64,000 bases of DNA from Paracoccaceae bacterium (GCA_014239455.1 JAAZYV010000007.1:1-64000), one strand, 5' to 3'; counted from the first letter of the stretch, positions 19,743 to 30,360 are shown. Numbers and translations are program-made. The notes: a model not told the origin generated them from the sequence alone.

Positions 19743-21122
19743 TTAGAAAAAATTAATACCAACCTCTAATAATCTTTCTACTTTTTCAATGTCTTTTGTC
19801 CTATAAAAAACAGTTATTATGTCCCCTTCTAAAAAAACTGTGTCACTCCTAGGTATCAGTATTTTATTTTCCTTCATGACGGCGCCTACCAAGACTCCTT
19901 CAGGCCAGCTTATATCCTTGAGAATTTTTCCAGCTAAAGGAGAAGTTCCTAACACTTGAGCTTCAATCATTTCGGCTTCCGCATCGCCAACGGAATAAAC
20001 CGCTCTCACTCGACCGTGTCGTATATGCCTTAGTATAGAAGAAACAGTGGTTGCCCTAGGATTTATATATGCATCTATCCCCATGGGTTGGAGTAAAGAA
20101 TTTAATGATGAATCATTGACTAACGAAATAGCAAGTGGACAACCCGAGGATTTTGCCCTGGTACAAGTAAGTAAATTAGTTTTGTCATCATCTGTAACAG
20201 CCAACATAGCATCGGCTTGTTCAATATTAGCCTCCTCTAACAAACTTAGATCTAAACCATCACCATTTAAAATTACGGTTCTTTCTAAAGAATCGGCTAC
20301 TAGTTCGGCTCGCCCTCTATCCTTTTCTATTAGTTTGCAATGGACCTTATCCCTATTCTTTTGTTCTAAAGTTTTGGCCACATTTAGCCCCACGTTTCCG
20401 CCACCCACTATTACAATTCTATTTCCTCGTTTCATATCTTTGCCAAAAATTTCTAATGTCCGTTGTCTATCTGTAACTGTAGTAAATACATAGACTTGGT
20501 CACCTGCAAATAATTGATCTTCCGATTTGGGAATAAAAAGATTTCGATCCCTTCTGACACCCAACACTATAGCATTCAGATTTGAAAAAAGTTCTGATAA
20601 TTGCCTCAAAGGCGTATTAATTACCGGACAATTGTTGTCTAGACTGATACCAATTAACTGTGCCTTTCCCCCGAGAAATGTTTCTATTTCAAATGCAGAA
20701 GGAGTTTCCAACCTGCTTACTGCTGCTTCAGCTACTTCTCTCTCTGGTGAAATTATTACATCAATCGGTAAATGTTCTGCCCTATACAAATCACTATAAT
20801 TTATCTCTAAATAAGATGGGGATCTTATTCTTGCAATTTTTCTTGGAATAGAAAATACTGAATGTGAAACTTGGCAAATCACCATATTTACCTCGTCAGA
20901 TCTTGTAGTAGCAATAATCATGTCGCTATCTCTGGCTCCAGCCGCATCGAGAATATCCGGATGTGAAGCACATCCTGTTACCCCCGAAATATCAAGAGTA
21001 TTTGACAAATGAGAAATAAGATCTGGATTGTGATCAATGACAGTAATATCATTTCTTTCATACGATAGATGCCTTGCTATTTGCTCTCCCACCTGGCCAG
21101 CTCCACAAATAATGACTTTCAT
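19743..21122 (-). CDS. trkA: Trk potassium transporter NAD-binding protein TrkA
   Basis: Two RCK-N/RCK-C repeats, 'MKVIICGAGQVGEQIARHLS', 'IVIVGGGNVGLNVAKTLE'. Confidence 0.94.
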   Translation of the reverse strand: MKVIICGAGQVGEQIARHLSYERNDITVIDHNPDLISHLSNTLDISGVTGCASHPDILDAAGARDSDMIIATTRSDEVNMVICQVSHSVFSIPRKIARIRSPSYLEINYSDLYRAEHLPIDVIISPEREVAEAAVSRLETPSAFEIETFLGGKAQLIGISLDNNCPVINTPLRQLSELFSNLNAIVLGVRRDRNLFIPKSEDQLFAGDQVYVFTTVTDRQRTLEIFGKDMKRGNRIVIVGGGNVGLNVAKTLEQKNRDKVHCKLIEKDRGRAELVADSLERTVILNGDGLDLSLLEEANIEQADAMLAVTDDDKTNLLTCTRAKSSGCPLAISLVNDSSLNSLLQPMGIDAYINPRATTVSSILRHIRHGRVRAVYSVGDAEAEMIEAQVLGTSPLAGKILKDISWPEGVLVGAVMKENKILIPRSDTVFLEGDIITVFYRTKDIEKVERLLEVGINFF

Positions 21123-21166
21123 TACTTACCTCTTTTCCTCTTTTCATATCAGCTAGTTATTTAATT

Positions 21167-22549
21167 CTAATCTACTATTTTAGAAGATTTGTTTTCAGAT
21201 ACTATTGAGAGAGTTTTCATTTTTCTATGTAAAGCAGACCGTTCCATCCCAACAAAAATGGCGGTTTTTGAAATATTTCCACCAAAACGATTTATTTGAG
21301 TCATTAAATATTCTCGCTCAAATACCTCTCTAGCATCTCTTAGAGATAAATTAATTAAATTCTCTTCGAAAACATTGTTGACAGCGTTAACTTTATCTGA
21401 CTGCCTAGGTTCCGGCAATTCTAAGGCTTCAACAGGCATATTTTCTGGCCCTAATATCAAAACCTGCTCCACTGCATTTCTGAGTTGTCGAATATTACCT
21501 GGCCAAGGCATAGTTTGCATCTTAGTAAGTGCACTTTCCGAAAACAACCGATAAGGCAAACCTTCTGTTTGCCTCAATTGTTCGGTAAAATGTTTAGTCA
21601 AAATTGGAATATCTTCTCTTCTGCTTTCTAAAGATGGTACTTTAATAGGGACAACATTTAATCTATGAAATAATTCTTCTCGAAAGTCTCCCGCAGCAAT
21701 TTTGGCCACCAAGTTTTTACTAGTTGATGAAATAACCCTTAAATCCACCCTAACTAAATCATTACCACCTACCCTGCTAAAAGTCTGTTCCACCAAGACC
21801 CGGAGGATCTTAGATTGAGTCCCAAGAGGCATGTCAGCAACTTCATCAAAAAATAAGATACCCCCGTTAGATTTCTCCAAAAATCCGGGCTTAATAATTC
21901 CATCAAATTCTGTTCCAAATAAAACTTCCTCCATCTTATTTGGTTCAATACTTGCACAAGATACCGATACAAAAGGTGCTTTAGCTCTATGAGAGTTTAT
22001 GTGGATATACCTGGCTGCAATTTCCTTTCCAGAACCAGCTGGACCAGAAAGCATTACTCGACCATTTGAACGCGTGACCTTATCTAATTGAGCCTTCAAA
22101 GTCTTAAATGAGGCTGAATCGCCAACCATGTTAGAAGCAACCAATTCATTTTTGCGGAGATTGGTAATTTCACGCCTCAACCTAGATGCCTCTAAGGCTC
22201 TTCGTATAACAACTAAAAGTTGATCGCTATTGAAAGGCTTTTCAAGGAAATCGTAAGCTCCCTGCTTAACTGCTGCAACGGCAATTTCTATATTGCCATG
22301 CCCTGATATAACTACCACAGGTATATTATGATCATTACTGCGGACAGTTTTAAGAATTTCAATTCCGTCCATATGACTATCCTTAAGCCATATATCAAGA
22401 ATTATTAGATCAGGGGCATTTCCATTTATCTCACTCATTGCGGACTCAGAATTACTTGCAAGGCAAACTTTATAACCCTCATCCGATAGTATTTGCCCTA
22501 GTAATTGCCGTATATCCTTTTCATCATCTACTACTAAAATATACCCCAT
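21167..22549 (-). CDS. ntrX: NtrX response regulator (AAA+)
   Basis: REC domain, AAA+ 'LSGPAGSGKEIAARYIH', 'GGILFFDEVADMPLGTQSKILRVL', C-terminal Fis-like HTH; next to ntrY. Confidence 0.93.
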   Translation of the reverse strand: MGYILVVDDEKDIRQLLGQILSDEGYKVCLASNSESAMSEINGNAPDLIILDIWLKDSHMDGIEILKTVRSNDHNIPVVVISGHGNIEIAVAAVKQGAYDFLEKPFNSDQLLVVIRRALEASRLRREITNLRKNELVASNMVGDSASFKTLKAQLDKVTRSNGRVMLSGPAGSGKEIAARYIHINSHRAKAPFVSVSCASIEPNKMEEVLFGTEFDGIIKPGFLEKSNGGILFFDEVADMPLGTQSKILRVLVEQTFSRVGGNDLVRVDLRVISSTSKNLVAKIAAGDFREELFHRLNVVPIKVPSLESRREDIPILTKHFTEQLRQTEGLPYRLFSESALTKMQTMPWPGNIRQLRNAVEQVLILGPENMPVEALELPEPRQSDKVNAVNNVFEENLINLSLRDAREVFEREYLMTQINRFGGNISKTAIFVGMERSALHRKMKTLSIVSENKSSKIVD

Positions 22550-22588
22550 GCAGTTAGCCTCTCTTTAAATAAATTCCAACAAATGAAC

Positions 22589-24883
22589 TCAAACATTTTC
22601 AGACTCCGTCATTTTATTACCTTGATTTTTTGACCTTATTCCACTGCGCTCAATAGGAGATTTTTGATGTTCAGCAACTGGAATACTGATATGAGCTATA
22701 GCACCTTTATTGTATTCAGAGTGCACAATGGTTTCACCATTATAAAGTTCGAGGGTACCATCATGTTGTTCAATGATCTTTCTTGCAATGGCTAAACCTA
22801 AACCTGTACCAGTTTTCTTAGTGGTAACATATGGCTCAAAATAGTTATTCTTTTTTGTGTTCAGACCTAGTCCAGTATCACGTATAGTAATTACAAAACT
22901 CGCCCCAAATCCTGTTAATTCAACATCAATAATACCTATTAAGAAACTTTTACCAGATCCTTTTTCAGCAGAAATAACTGACTCCGCTGCGTTTTTTAAT
23001 AAATTTGTTAAAGCCTGGGTAATCATATCTGAGTCCGCTAATATCTCACAATGATTAACTGCACTCGTTATCCTAAATTCTATGTTGGGGAAAACCGACT
23101 TTTGCAATAAAACAGCACTTTCCACTAAATTACCTATATCCACATTTCTCTTTCGAGGTTCAGGCATTCTGGCAAATCTTGAAAACTCATCCACTATTCT
23201 CTGGAGAACCTCCGTTTGTCTAATGATCATGTCAGCATATTCTTCCAAATCGATATTCATAGCATTTGTCGAAGGCAGAAACTTTTTTTTCAACCTTTCC
23301 GCAGACAACTTAATTGGAGTAAGCGGATTCTTTATTTCATGAGCAATTCTTCTGGCAACATCACCCCAAGCTGCATCACGTTGGGCGGCTACAAGATTGG
23401 TTATATCATCAAAAGTTAGAATAAACCCCATCAAATTATTTCCACCAGACTGCCTAGCAGAAACCTTTAAAAGAATGTGCGAAGATTTGTTTCCACGAGT
23501 TAAGATAAGTTCTTCCGCAACTAAATCTTTGCGCAAATTTGTTGCTCTATTTATTGCTGGGGCAAATTCTTTAACCACCTTATCTATCTTTTTACCAGTT
23601 AAGCTTGAAGTCCTTACATTAAGGATAGTCTTTGCTCCACTATTGATTATTTCAATACGCCCTTTCATATCTATACTAATTATACCACCTGTAACCCCGC
23701 CAATAACAGCTTCGAGAAACCTGCTTTGCTCTTCTGTCTCTTTATTAATTCGCAATAGCTTATCCCGTTGCTGCTTGACTTTTCTCGTCATTTGGTTGAA
23801 AACCTTACCAAGAAATGCTATTTCATCACCGGTTTTTTCTTCAGTTACCTGAGTATCAAAATCACCTAAACCTACTCGTTTGGCAGCTTCTGCAAGCCTC
23901 CCTACGGGCTTAGAAAGCCTTTCAGCAAACCACAAAGCAATCCAAACTGCTATTAGTATCACAACTACTGAAAAGGCTACATAGAGTAGTCCAAACTTGA
24001 ACAATAGCCCATATCTTTCATTCTCTATGCTCCTATATAACAAAACGGTTTCCTGGGTTTCATCTAATAATTTAAGAACACTACCATCAACTTCGCGGGT
24101 CACATATAACAACCGATTATTAAAAGCCTCTAGAATTTTCAATGCTCGAAACTCATTATTAGGCCAATCCGTAATTATTACAGTATTTCCCCCAATAGCT
24201 GATAATAAATCATCGTCGCTAATAGGTTCAAAATCAAATAAGTAACTACGATCCCCACGTAACCTAATATCTCCAGAAAAGTCTATTATAAAGGCCTCTG
24301 AGATATTTTTTGGTTGAAATTGACTCAAAACTTCTCGAACATTTCCCTCACTCAAAAAAAAATGGGTAGATTTTTTTTCATTTAAAATTCTTGATAAATA
24401 ATTGATATCCTTAACTAAACTATTTTGATGCTCGCCCTCATAAGCTTCAGCAGCCTGCATGGAATTTTCCACTACCTGCTGAACATTAGATGAAAACCAT
24501 CCCTCCATACCAAAATTTATCGATATAGTTGCAAAAGCAGCAACAACGATCGTTGGGAACAATGCCGTCAAGGTGAATACTCTGGCCATCCTAGAATGCA
24601 ATCTGGATCCAGAGGTTCTAGATCTTCTAGAAAAAATCAACTTAGTAATCCTAATAGCAACTAATCCTGCAACTACAAGAACATAGACTAAATCTAGCAA
24701 AAGCAAGTTTCTCAACACGGTATGGCTTATAGTTCCCTGAAAAACATCAGCCGAAACTAATGTACTAACCGCCAATACCAGGCCAAGAATAACAAAAAGA
24801 ACTGTGAAAATATTTCGTAGTTCTTTTTTCTTAGCACTATTTTCAAGCACTAGATAAAATGATGTTAAAATATTATGTTGCAC
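22589..24883 (-). CDS. ntrY: NtrY sensor histidine kinase
   Basis: N-terminal TM segments, HAMP, PAS, 'DVARRIAHEIKNPLTPIKLSAERL', HATPase. Confidence 0.94.
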   Translation of the reverse strand: MQHNILTSFYLVLENSAKKKELRNIFTVLFVILGLVLAVSTLVSADVFQGTISHTVLRNLLLLDLVYVLVVAGLVAIRITKLIFSRRSRTSGSRLHSRMARVFTLTALFPTIVVAAFATISINFGMEGWFSSNVQQVVENSMQAAEAYEGEHQNSLVKDINYLSRILNEKKSTHFFLSEGNVREVLSQFQPKNISEAFIIDFSGDIRLRGDRSYLFDFEPISDDDLLSAIGGNTVIITDWPNNEFRALKILEAFNNRLLYVTREVDGSVLKLLDETQETVLLYRSIENERYGLLFKFGLLYVAFSVVVILIAVWIALWFAERLSKPVGRLAEAAKRVGLGDFDTQVTEEKTGDEIAFLGKVFNQMTRKVKQQRDKLLRINKETEEQSRFLEAVIGGVTGGIISIDMKGRIEIINSGAKTILNVRTSSLTGKKIDKVVKEFAPAINRATNLRKDLVAEELILTRGNKSSHILLKVSARQSGGNNLMGFILTFDDITNLVAAQRDAAWGDVARRIAHEIKNPLTPIKLSAERLKKKFLPSTNAMNIDLEEYADMIIRQTEVLQRIVDEFSRFARMPEPRKRNVDIGNLVESAVLLQKSVFPNIEFRITSAVNHCEILADSDMITQALTNLLKNAAESVISAEKGSGKSFLIGIIDVELTGFGASFVITIRDTGLGLNTKKNNYFEPYVTTKKTGTGLGLAIARKIIEQHDGTLELYNGETIVHSEYNKGAIAHISIPVAEHQKSPIERSGIRSKNQGNKMTESENV

Positions 24884-24925
24884 AATTATTACAAATCTAC
24901 GATAAATGCCAGATATGTTGTAACA

Positions 24926-26410
24926 TTACATCATTTTTTTTAATTGGGATACATTTATGTGAAGTTCACTCACCTTTTTCCGGAGAGTGTTTCGGTTTAT
25001 TCCTAACAGCTTTGCTGCCTTCAATTGATTTCCTTTAGCAGCATTCAGAGCTAAAGAAATTAGAGGGTACTCTATTTCCTTGAGAATTCTATTATACAAA
25101 CCATTCGGAGGAAGTAAATTTCCATGAAGTTCAAAGTATCTGATAAGATGTTTTTCAACAGACGCTGACAAGCCTTCTACTGCCTCTAATTCTTCTCCTC
25201 CCCTTTTTTCCGAAAATAAATTCAATTGCTCCTTGACCAAATCATCTGCGATAACTTCATCTGGACTTAAAACTACAAGCCGTTGCACAAAATTCCTCAA
25301 TTCTCTAACATTACCTCGCCATATCTGCTCCTTTAACAAATCCATGGATTTGGATGTTAAAGATTTTTCTGGCAACCCATCTGCTACACATTGTTGGAAA
25401 AAAAAGTTGCATAGTTCTGGGATATCTTCAGTTCGTTCGTTTAATAAAGGCAACACAACTGGGATTACATTCAACCTAAAAAAAAGATCTTCCCTAAACT
25501 TTCCACTTCCAATCGCTGTCTTTAAGTCACTTTGAGTTGATGAAATAATTCTGACATTAGAAGACATTTCTCCTTGAATTCCGCTCTTTGAATATTCTCC
25601 ATCCTGTACCTGCAGTACTCTTAGTAATCTCGTTTGGACCGAAAAAGGCATTTCTCCCACCTCGTCAAGAAATAGTGTTCCCCCTTCCGCTAATTCAAAC
25701 TTTCCTTCATAATTTTTCCCATTTTTAATATTGCGTGATCCAAATAATTCGATTTCTATTTGTTCATCCGGAATAGCTGCTAAATTAATTGAGATAAAAG
25801 CCTGTTCCTTCCTGTTACCAAAGTCGTGTAAAGCCCTAGCAACTAGCTGCTTACCAGTACCAGAAGCCCCTATTAGCATTACGGTTAAGTCAGTATTTAC
25901 GAGTCTTGCAATAACTCTATAAATTTCTTGCATGGATTGACTTCTCCCAACAAGTGGCAAACCAGAACTATTGTCACCTACTCTTTCGTTCCTAATATCA
26001 GTGCTAAGAGAATGCATTTTTTGAGCTCGCGATGAGAGTGCTTTACTTAGGACTCCTAATATATCCCTGATTTCAAATGGTTTAGGAAAATACTCATATG
26101 CTCCAGATTTGTTTGCCCTTATGGTTGTGAGCATCGTATTATTTGCAGAAATCACTATTACCGGTAACTCAGGTCTCTTTTTTCCTATTGCTGGCAACAT
26201 ATCCAAAGCGTCACCATCAGGAAGTATTACATCTAAGATTAATGCATCTCCCTCGCCGTCTTCAATCCACCGCCACAAAGTTGATAAAGCGCCAGTCGCT
26301 TTCACTCTGCATCCAGCTCGACTTACGGCCTGTGTTAAGACCGTCCTTATAGAGATATCATCGTCAGCAATTATTACCGTTCCTTCCACATCTAACTCCT
26401 TAAAAATCAC
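24926..26410 (-). CDS. ntrC: NtrC nitrogen regulator (AAA+; lacks GAFTGA)
   Basis: REC + AAA+ '[20 protein letters not shown]', '[14 protein letters not shown]', Fis HTH '[20 protein letters not shown]'; next to ntrB. Confidence 0.9.
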   Translation of the reverse strand: MIFKELDVEGTVIIADDDISIRTVLTQAVSRAGCRVKATGALSTLWRWIEDGEGDALILDVILPDGDALDMLPAIGKKRPELPVIVISANNTMLTTIRANKSGAYEYFPKPFEIRDILGVLSKALSSRAQKMHSLSTDIRNERVGDNSSGLPLVGRSQSMQEIYRVIARLVNTDLTVMLIGASGTGKQLVARALHDFGNRKEQAFISINLAAIPDEQIEIELFGSRNIKNGKNYEGKFELAEGGTLFLDEVGEMPFSVQTRLLRVLQVQDGEYSKSGIQGEMSSNVRIISSTQSDLKTAIGSGKFREDLFFRLNVIPVVLPLLNERTEDIPELCNFFFQQCVADGLPEKSLTSKSMDLLKEQIWRGNVRELRNFVQRLVVLSPDEVIADDLVKEQLNLFSEKRGGEELEAVEGLSASVEKHLIRYFELHGNLLPPNGLYNRILKEIEYPLISLALNAAKGNQLKAAKLLGINRNTLRKKVSELHINVSQLKKMM

Positions 26411-27575
26411 CGTCTTGACTTAGCAATCGGGAATGAATGCTGTAATCACTTAGTTCATCCTCATTCTGCTCTTCTATTGGGAGACTAATATTGAAAACTG
26501 TCTTTCCTTCTCTAGACCAACATTCTATCGATCCACCATGATCTGCAATCACCTTAGAAACTAAGGCTAGACCCAAGCCTGAACCTGCTTTCTTTGTTCC
26601 TATGAACGGTTCAAATATGCTGTCCGACATATCGGAAGGAATGCCCTTTCCGTTATCGATGATTTCTATGGTTATGGGTAGGTTTTCGGTCCTCTTATTC
26701 ATAGATAGAAGCTTAAGGCCACTCCGATACGAAGTACAAATTTTAATGTTACCGCCAGTTGCTGGGACTGCCTCAGAAGCATTTTTTAGAAGATTAAGAA
26801 AGACCTGAGTTAACTGATCAAAATTGCCATTAATGTACGGCAAAGATGGATCATAATCCTCAAAGAATCTTACGTGTAGGGCAAAACTAGCCTTTGCTAA
26901 ATCTTTGGTTTTTTCCAAAACATCGTGGATATTCAAAGAACTTCTTATTACTGGAGCAATATCTCCAAAAATTTCAAACCTGGAAACTAAATCACCGATC
27001 CTCTTGCTCTCTGATCGTATTAAATCTGTGAATTTTAAATCTTCATTGTTCGCATTTTGGGCTAGTAATTGAGCCGCACCGGAAATTCCAGCTAGTGGGT
27101 TTCTAATTTCATGCCCTAACATCGCAGCTAAACCTGAAATAGATCTTGCAGCATTCTGGTGCAATAAATTTCTGTTCATCTTGCTAACTTTTGTTGTTGG
27201 TTGAATTAATAGCAGAATGGAATCATCTGAACCTTCTAAAGGAGAGCAATAAAGATTACATATCTCAACATTCTTGCCCACCCAATATATGTCAACACTA
27301 TGAGCAGCAATAGGTGTTTGCTGTTTTTCCGTTTGTCTAATGACTTTTAGGATATATGAGCTTTCATTCAAAAAACTAGATATCATCCTACCCGATATTC
27401 TAGCCCTACTGACAGAGCAATATGTCTCTGAAGCACTGTTAGCCGTAACTATTTCAAAATTAGATTTAACTATGAAACCGGGATGAGGTAAGGAATTCCA
27501 TATTCCTAAATAAAAGTCGCCCAAATCTTTAACTAATGACATGACAAACAAATATTCTTTGCCTTTTTGACTCAC
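26400..27575 (-). CDS. ntrB: NtrB sensor histidine kinase
   Basis: PAS plus H-box 'AMLGHEIRNPLAGISGAAQLLAQN', HATPase 'IIDNGKGIP...GSGLGLALVSKVIADHGG'. Confidence 0.93.
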   Translation of the reverse strand: MSQKGKEYLFVMSLVKDLGDFYLGIWNSLPHPGFIVKSNFEIVTANSASETYCSVSRARISGRMISSFLNESSYILKVIRQTEKQQTPIAAHSVDIYWVGKNVEICNLYCSPLEGSDDSILLLIQPTTKVSKMNRNLLHQNAARSISGLAAMLGHEIRNPLAGISGAAQLLAQNANNEDLKFTDLIRSESKRIGDLVSRFEIFGDIAPVIRSSLNIHDVLEKTKDLAKASFALHVRFFEDYDPSLPYINGNFDQLTQVFLNLLKNASEAVPATGGNIKICTSYRSGLKLLSMNKRTENLPITIEIIDNGKGIPSDMSDSIFEPFIGTKKAGSGLGLALVSKVIADHGGSIECWSREGKTVFNISLPIEEQNEDELSDYSIHSRLLSQDGDF

Positions 27576-27713
27576 CCTCTATAAACATATAGGGTTTTGA
27601 GCGTATTATTGCAGCTGGAATATTCCTGAAATTCATAACATATAACAATGACCAAATAACAAACTGTACCTTTTTTGCCTAAAATTTAACATTTTTCAAC
27701 AAGAAAAGCATTT

Positions 27714-28409
27714 ATGCCTACCAAAACAGCAGTAATTATAGTTGCAGCCGGAAAAGGAATCCGATTTGGGAGTAAAACTCCCAAACAATTTCTTCTTCTA
27801 AAAAGTTTACCTATCTTAACCTATTCGCTAAAAAAATTCATAAATCATCCTGTAATACAGCTAGTCCAACCGGTAATTAATCCCGAACATATTGACCTCT
27901 ACCAGGAATCCTTGACCTCTCTAACTAAATTACAAAAATTCAAGAAGATCCTCCCACCATGCTTTGGCGGAAAAGAACGTAGTCTTTCTGTCAAGTCTGG
28001 ATTAATCGCACTATCCCATCTGAACGACAACCCAGAGCAAGTATTAATTCATGATGCAGCCAGACCATTGGTATCTAAAGAAATTATCGATGCCGTACTC
28101 AATAATCTTTCAAATTTTGAAGCTGTTTTCCCAACTTTACCAATGGTTGACACAGTTTGGAAAGTTAAGGAAAATGTATACAAACTAATCAAAGACAGAC
28201 AATCGCTAATTCGTGCACAAACTCCTCAGGGATTTAAGTTCTCCCCTATCTTTAAGGCCCATCAAGAAAATGATGAATTCTGGGCATATGACGATATATT
28301 TCTTGCAAATAAAATCGGGTTACGAATTCAGCAAGTTATGGGGTGTGAAAACAATTTAAAAATTACTACTGATGCAGATTTAATTAGAGCTGAAAGATTA
28401 ATATCATGA
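27714..28409 (+). CDS. ispD: 2-C-methyl-D-erythritol 4-phosphate cytidylyltransferase
   Basis: 'AVIIVAAGKGIRFGSKTPKQFLLL', 'VLIHDAARPLVS', 'QTPQGFKF'. Confidence 0.94.
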   Translation: MPTKTAVIIVAAGKGIRFGSKTPKQFLLLKSLPILTYSLKKFINHPVIQLVQPVINPEHIDLYQESLTSLTKLQKFKKILPPCFGGKERSLSVKSGLIALSHLNDNPEQVLIHDAARPLVSKEIIDAVLNNLSNFEAVFPTLPMVDTVWKVKENVYKLIKDRQSLIRAQTPQGFKFSPIFKAHQENDEFWAYDDIFLANKIGLRIQQVMGCENNLKITTDADLIRAERLIS

Positions 28410-28888
28410 AAGAAATGCGCATTGGAAATGGATTCGATGTGCATAGACTAATGACTGGGAATGAAATAATTTTGTGCGGGATTAAAATTAAACATAACAA
28501 ACAGTTGGTTGGACATTCTGATGCAGATGTAGGGTTACATTCTTTGACAGATGCAATTCTAGGAGCATTAGGAAAAGGCGACTTGGGACGTTGGTTTCCT
28601 CCCAGTGAACCAGTATGGAAAAATGTCAATTCAAAAATCTTTCTCGAAAAAGCTTTATGCTTTATGAGAGAAAAAGCCTTCAATATCATGAATGTAGATT
28701 TAACATTTATTTGTGAAGAACCAAAAATAGGTATTTATAATGAAAAAATCGTGAACAATATAGCCAAATTATGTGATATGTCAGTAGAACGGATCAATAT
28801 AAAAGCTACGACTTCAGAAGGTTTAGGTTTTACTGGTAGAAAAGAAGGAATTGCCGTCTTAACCTCTGTTCTTCTTATTAAAACATAA
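28406..28888 (+). CDS. ispF: 2-C-methyl-D-erythritol 2,4-cyclodiphosphate synthase
   Basis: 'RIGNGFDVHRL', 'GHSDADVGLHSLTDAILGALGKGDLGRWFP'. Confidence 0.95.
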   Translation: MKEMRIGNGFDVHRLMTGNEIILCGIKIKHNKQLVGHSDADVGLHSLTDAILGALGKGDLGRWFPPSEPVWKNVNSKIFLEKALCFMREKAFNIMNVDLTFICEEPKIGIYNEKIVNNIAKLCDMSVERINIKATTSEGLGFTGRKEGIAVLTSVLLIKT

Positions 28889-28890
28889 CA

Positions 28891-29382
28891 ATGGTGAAAA
28901 TGTACGTAACACTCCTAGGATTAGGTTTCGTTCCCTTTGCATCTGGGACATTGGGAAGCCTAGGTGGGATACTGTTATGGCTTGTTATAAGAGAAGTTTT
29001 ATCCCCTTGGACTATGCTCTTCTCTATCGTATTCCTATTTTTTTTTAGTTGGATCATGACCGAAAATTATATCAAACAAAAAAAAGGGGGAGGACATGAT
29101 CCATCTGAGGTCATTATTGATGAACTAATTGGGCAATGGATAAGTTTGATTCCTATTCTTTATTTGGATTATATTCTTTACACTGTTTCAATTACAGAAA
29201 CTATTGTCTTGATGTTTCTATCTTTTTTGTTTTTTAGGTTTTTTGACATTGTTAAGCCTTGGCCTATAAGTATTATTGATCAACAAGATAATTCTTTTAG
29301 TGTTCTTTTTGACGATGTTGTGGCTGGATTTTTTTCATCAATTTTTGTTGCAGGATATATATCGTGGCTTTATCTTTTATAG
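28891..29382 (+). CDS. pgpA: phosphatidylglycerophosphatase A
   Basis: 'GFVPFASGTLGSLGGILLW', 'IIDELIGQWISL', 'FFDIVKPWPI'. Confidence 0.92.
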   Translation: MVKMYVTLLGLGFVPFASGTLGSLGGILLWLVIREVLSPWTMLFSIVFLFFFSWIMTENYIKQKKGGGHDPSEVIIDELIGQWISLIPILYLDYILYTVSITETIVLMFLSFLFFRFFDIVKPWPISIIDQQDNSFSVLFDDVVAGFFSSIFVAGYISWLYLL

Positions 29383-29876
29383 CTAAGCAAAAAGAATTAG
29401 GAGAACTACTTGTCCGAAAAGCTCTTAAACAAAATAGAATGCTTGTCATTGGCGAAAGTTGTACTGGAGGCATAATTTCTTCTATAATCACGTCAATCCC
29501 AGGATCCTCCAAAGTTTTTGATCAAGGCTTAGTTACATACTCAAATAGAGCAAAAATTGACTTGCTAGGAGTACAGGAAAGTACACTAAAAAATCAGGGC
29601 GCTGTTAGTAAAGAAGTAGTAACAGAAATGGTGAGTGGCTTGTTTCGAATATCTCAGGCTAATATAGCTTTGTCTATATCAGGAGTTGCAGGGCCAGGGC
29701 CAGGTAATTTAAATTCCCAAAAACCAGAAGGGTTAATTTGGATAGCTTATGGGCTAAAAGGCAGGATGATAAACACTTCAATGCTAAGAATAGATCCACT
29801 TGGTAGAGATTATGTTAGACAAAAGAGTTCCGTAGAGGCGCTTAAGTTGTTGTTAAAGCTATTGGAAAATCCTTAG
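29364..29876 (+). CDS. CinA C-terminal domain protein (nicotinamide-nucleotide amidohydrolase)
   Basis: 'MLVIGESCTGGIISSIITSIPGSSKVFDQGLVTYSNRAKIDLLGV', 'ISGVAGPGPG'. Confidence 0.92.
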   Translation: MALSFIAKQKELGELLVRKALKQNRMLVIGESCTGGIISSIITSIPGSSKVFDQGLVTYSNRAKIDLLGVQESTLKNQGAVSKEVVTEMVSGLFRISQANIALSISGVAGPGPGNLNSQKPEGLIWIAYGLKGRMINTSMLRIDPLGRDYVRQKSSVEALKLLLKLLENP

Positions 29877-30320
29877 TCATTCTTTTATAGTCATCATTCT
29901 TTTCTTAAAAGCTGTTACCACTTTTTTAATTGCTTGATAAAAAACCAGTCCTATTAATTTATCTAAAATTATCGACCTAAACTCAAATCTGATTTCAAAA
30001 CTTACTCGACAACCCTCATCGATTTGAAGAAAATTCCAGTTTCCATGCAGAATTTTAAAGGGACGATCTGATGAAAATATTTCTATCGTAAAATTCCGTT
30101 CGTCAATCATAATATTGGAAGGAAATTTTTCTCTAAAAGTACCAAATGCAATAGTTAGATCTGCTTTAAGTCGTTTGCCCTCTTGGACACAAATTGTGTC
30201 TGTTATAGTTGCACCAGCACACCAAGGTAAGAATCTTGGATATGACTCTATGTCGGCAACTAAATCAAAAACCTCTTTGATTTCTGAATGAATTATGCAA
30301 CTTTCAACGTGCCTTTTCAT
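29877..30320 (-). CDS. Coq10/RatA (START-like) polyketide cyclase family protein
   Basis: 'IKEVFDLVADIESYPRFLPWCAGATI', 'FRSIILDKLIGLVFYQAIKKVVTAFKKR'. Confidence 0.9.
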   Translation of the reverse strand: MKRHVESCIIHSEIKEVFDLVADIESYPRFLPWCAGATITDTICVQEGKRLKADLTIAFGTFREKFPSNIMIDERNFTIEIFSSDRPFKILHGNWNFLQIDEGCRVSFEIRFEFRSIILDKLIGLVFYQAIKKVVTAFKKRMMTIKE

Positions 30321-30360
30321 AAAAAAACTTCATTTGAGTCTATTTTAGTCAGTTTGATTA

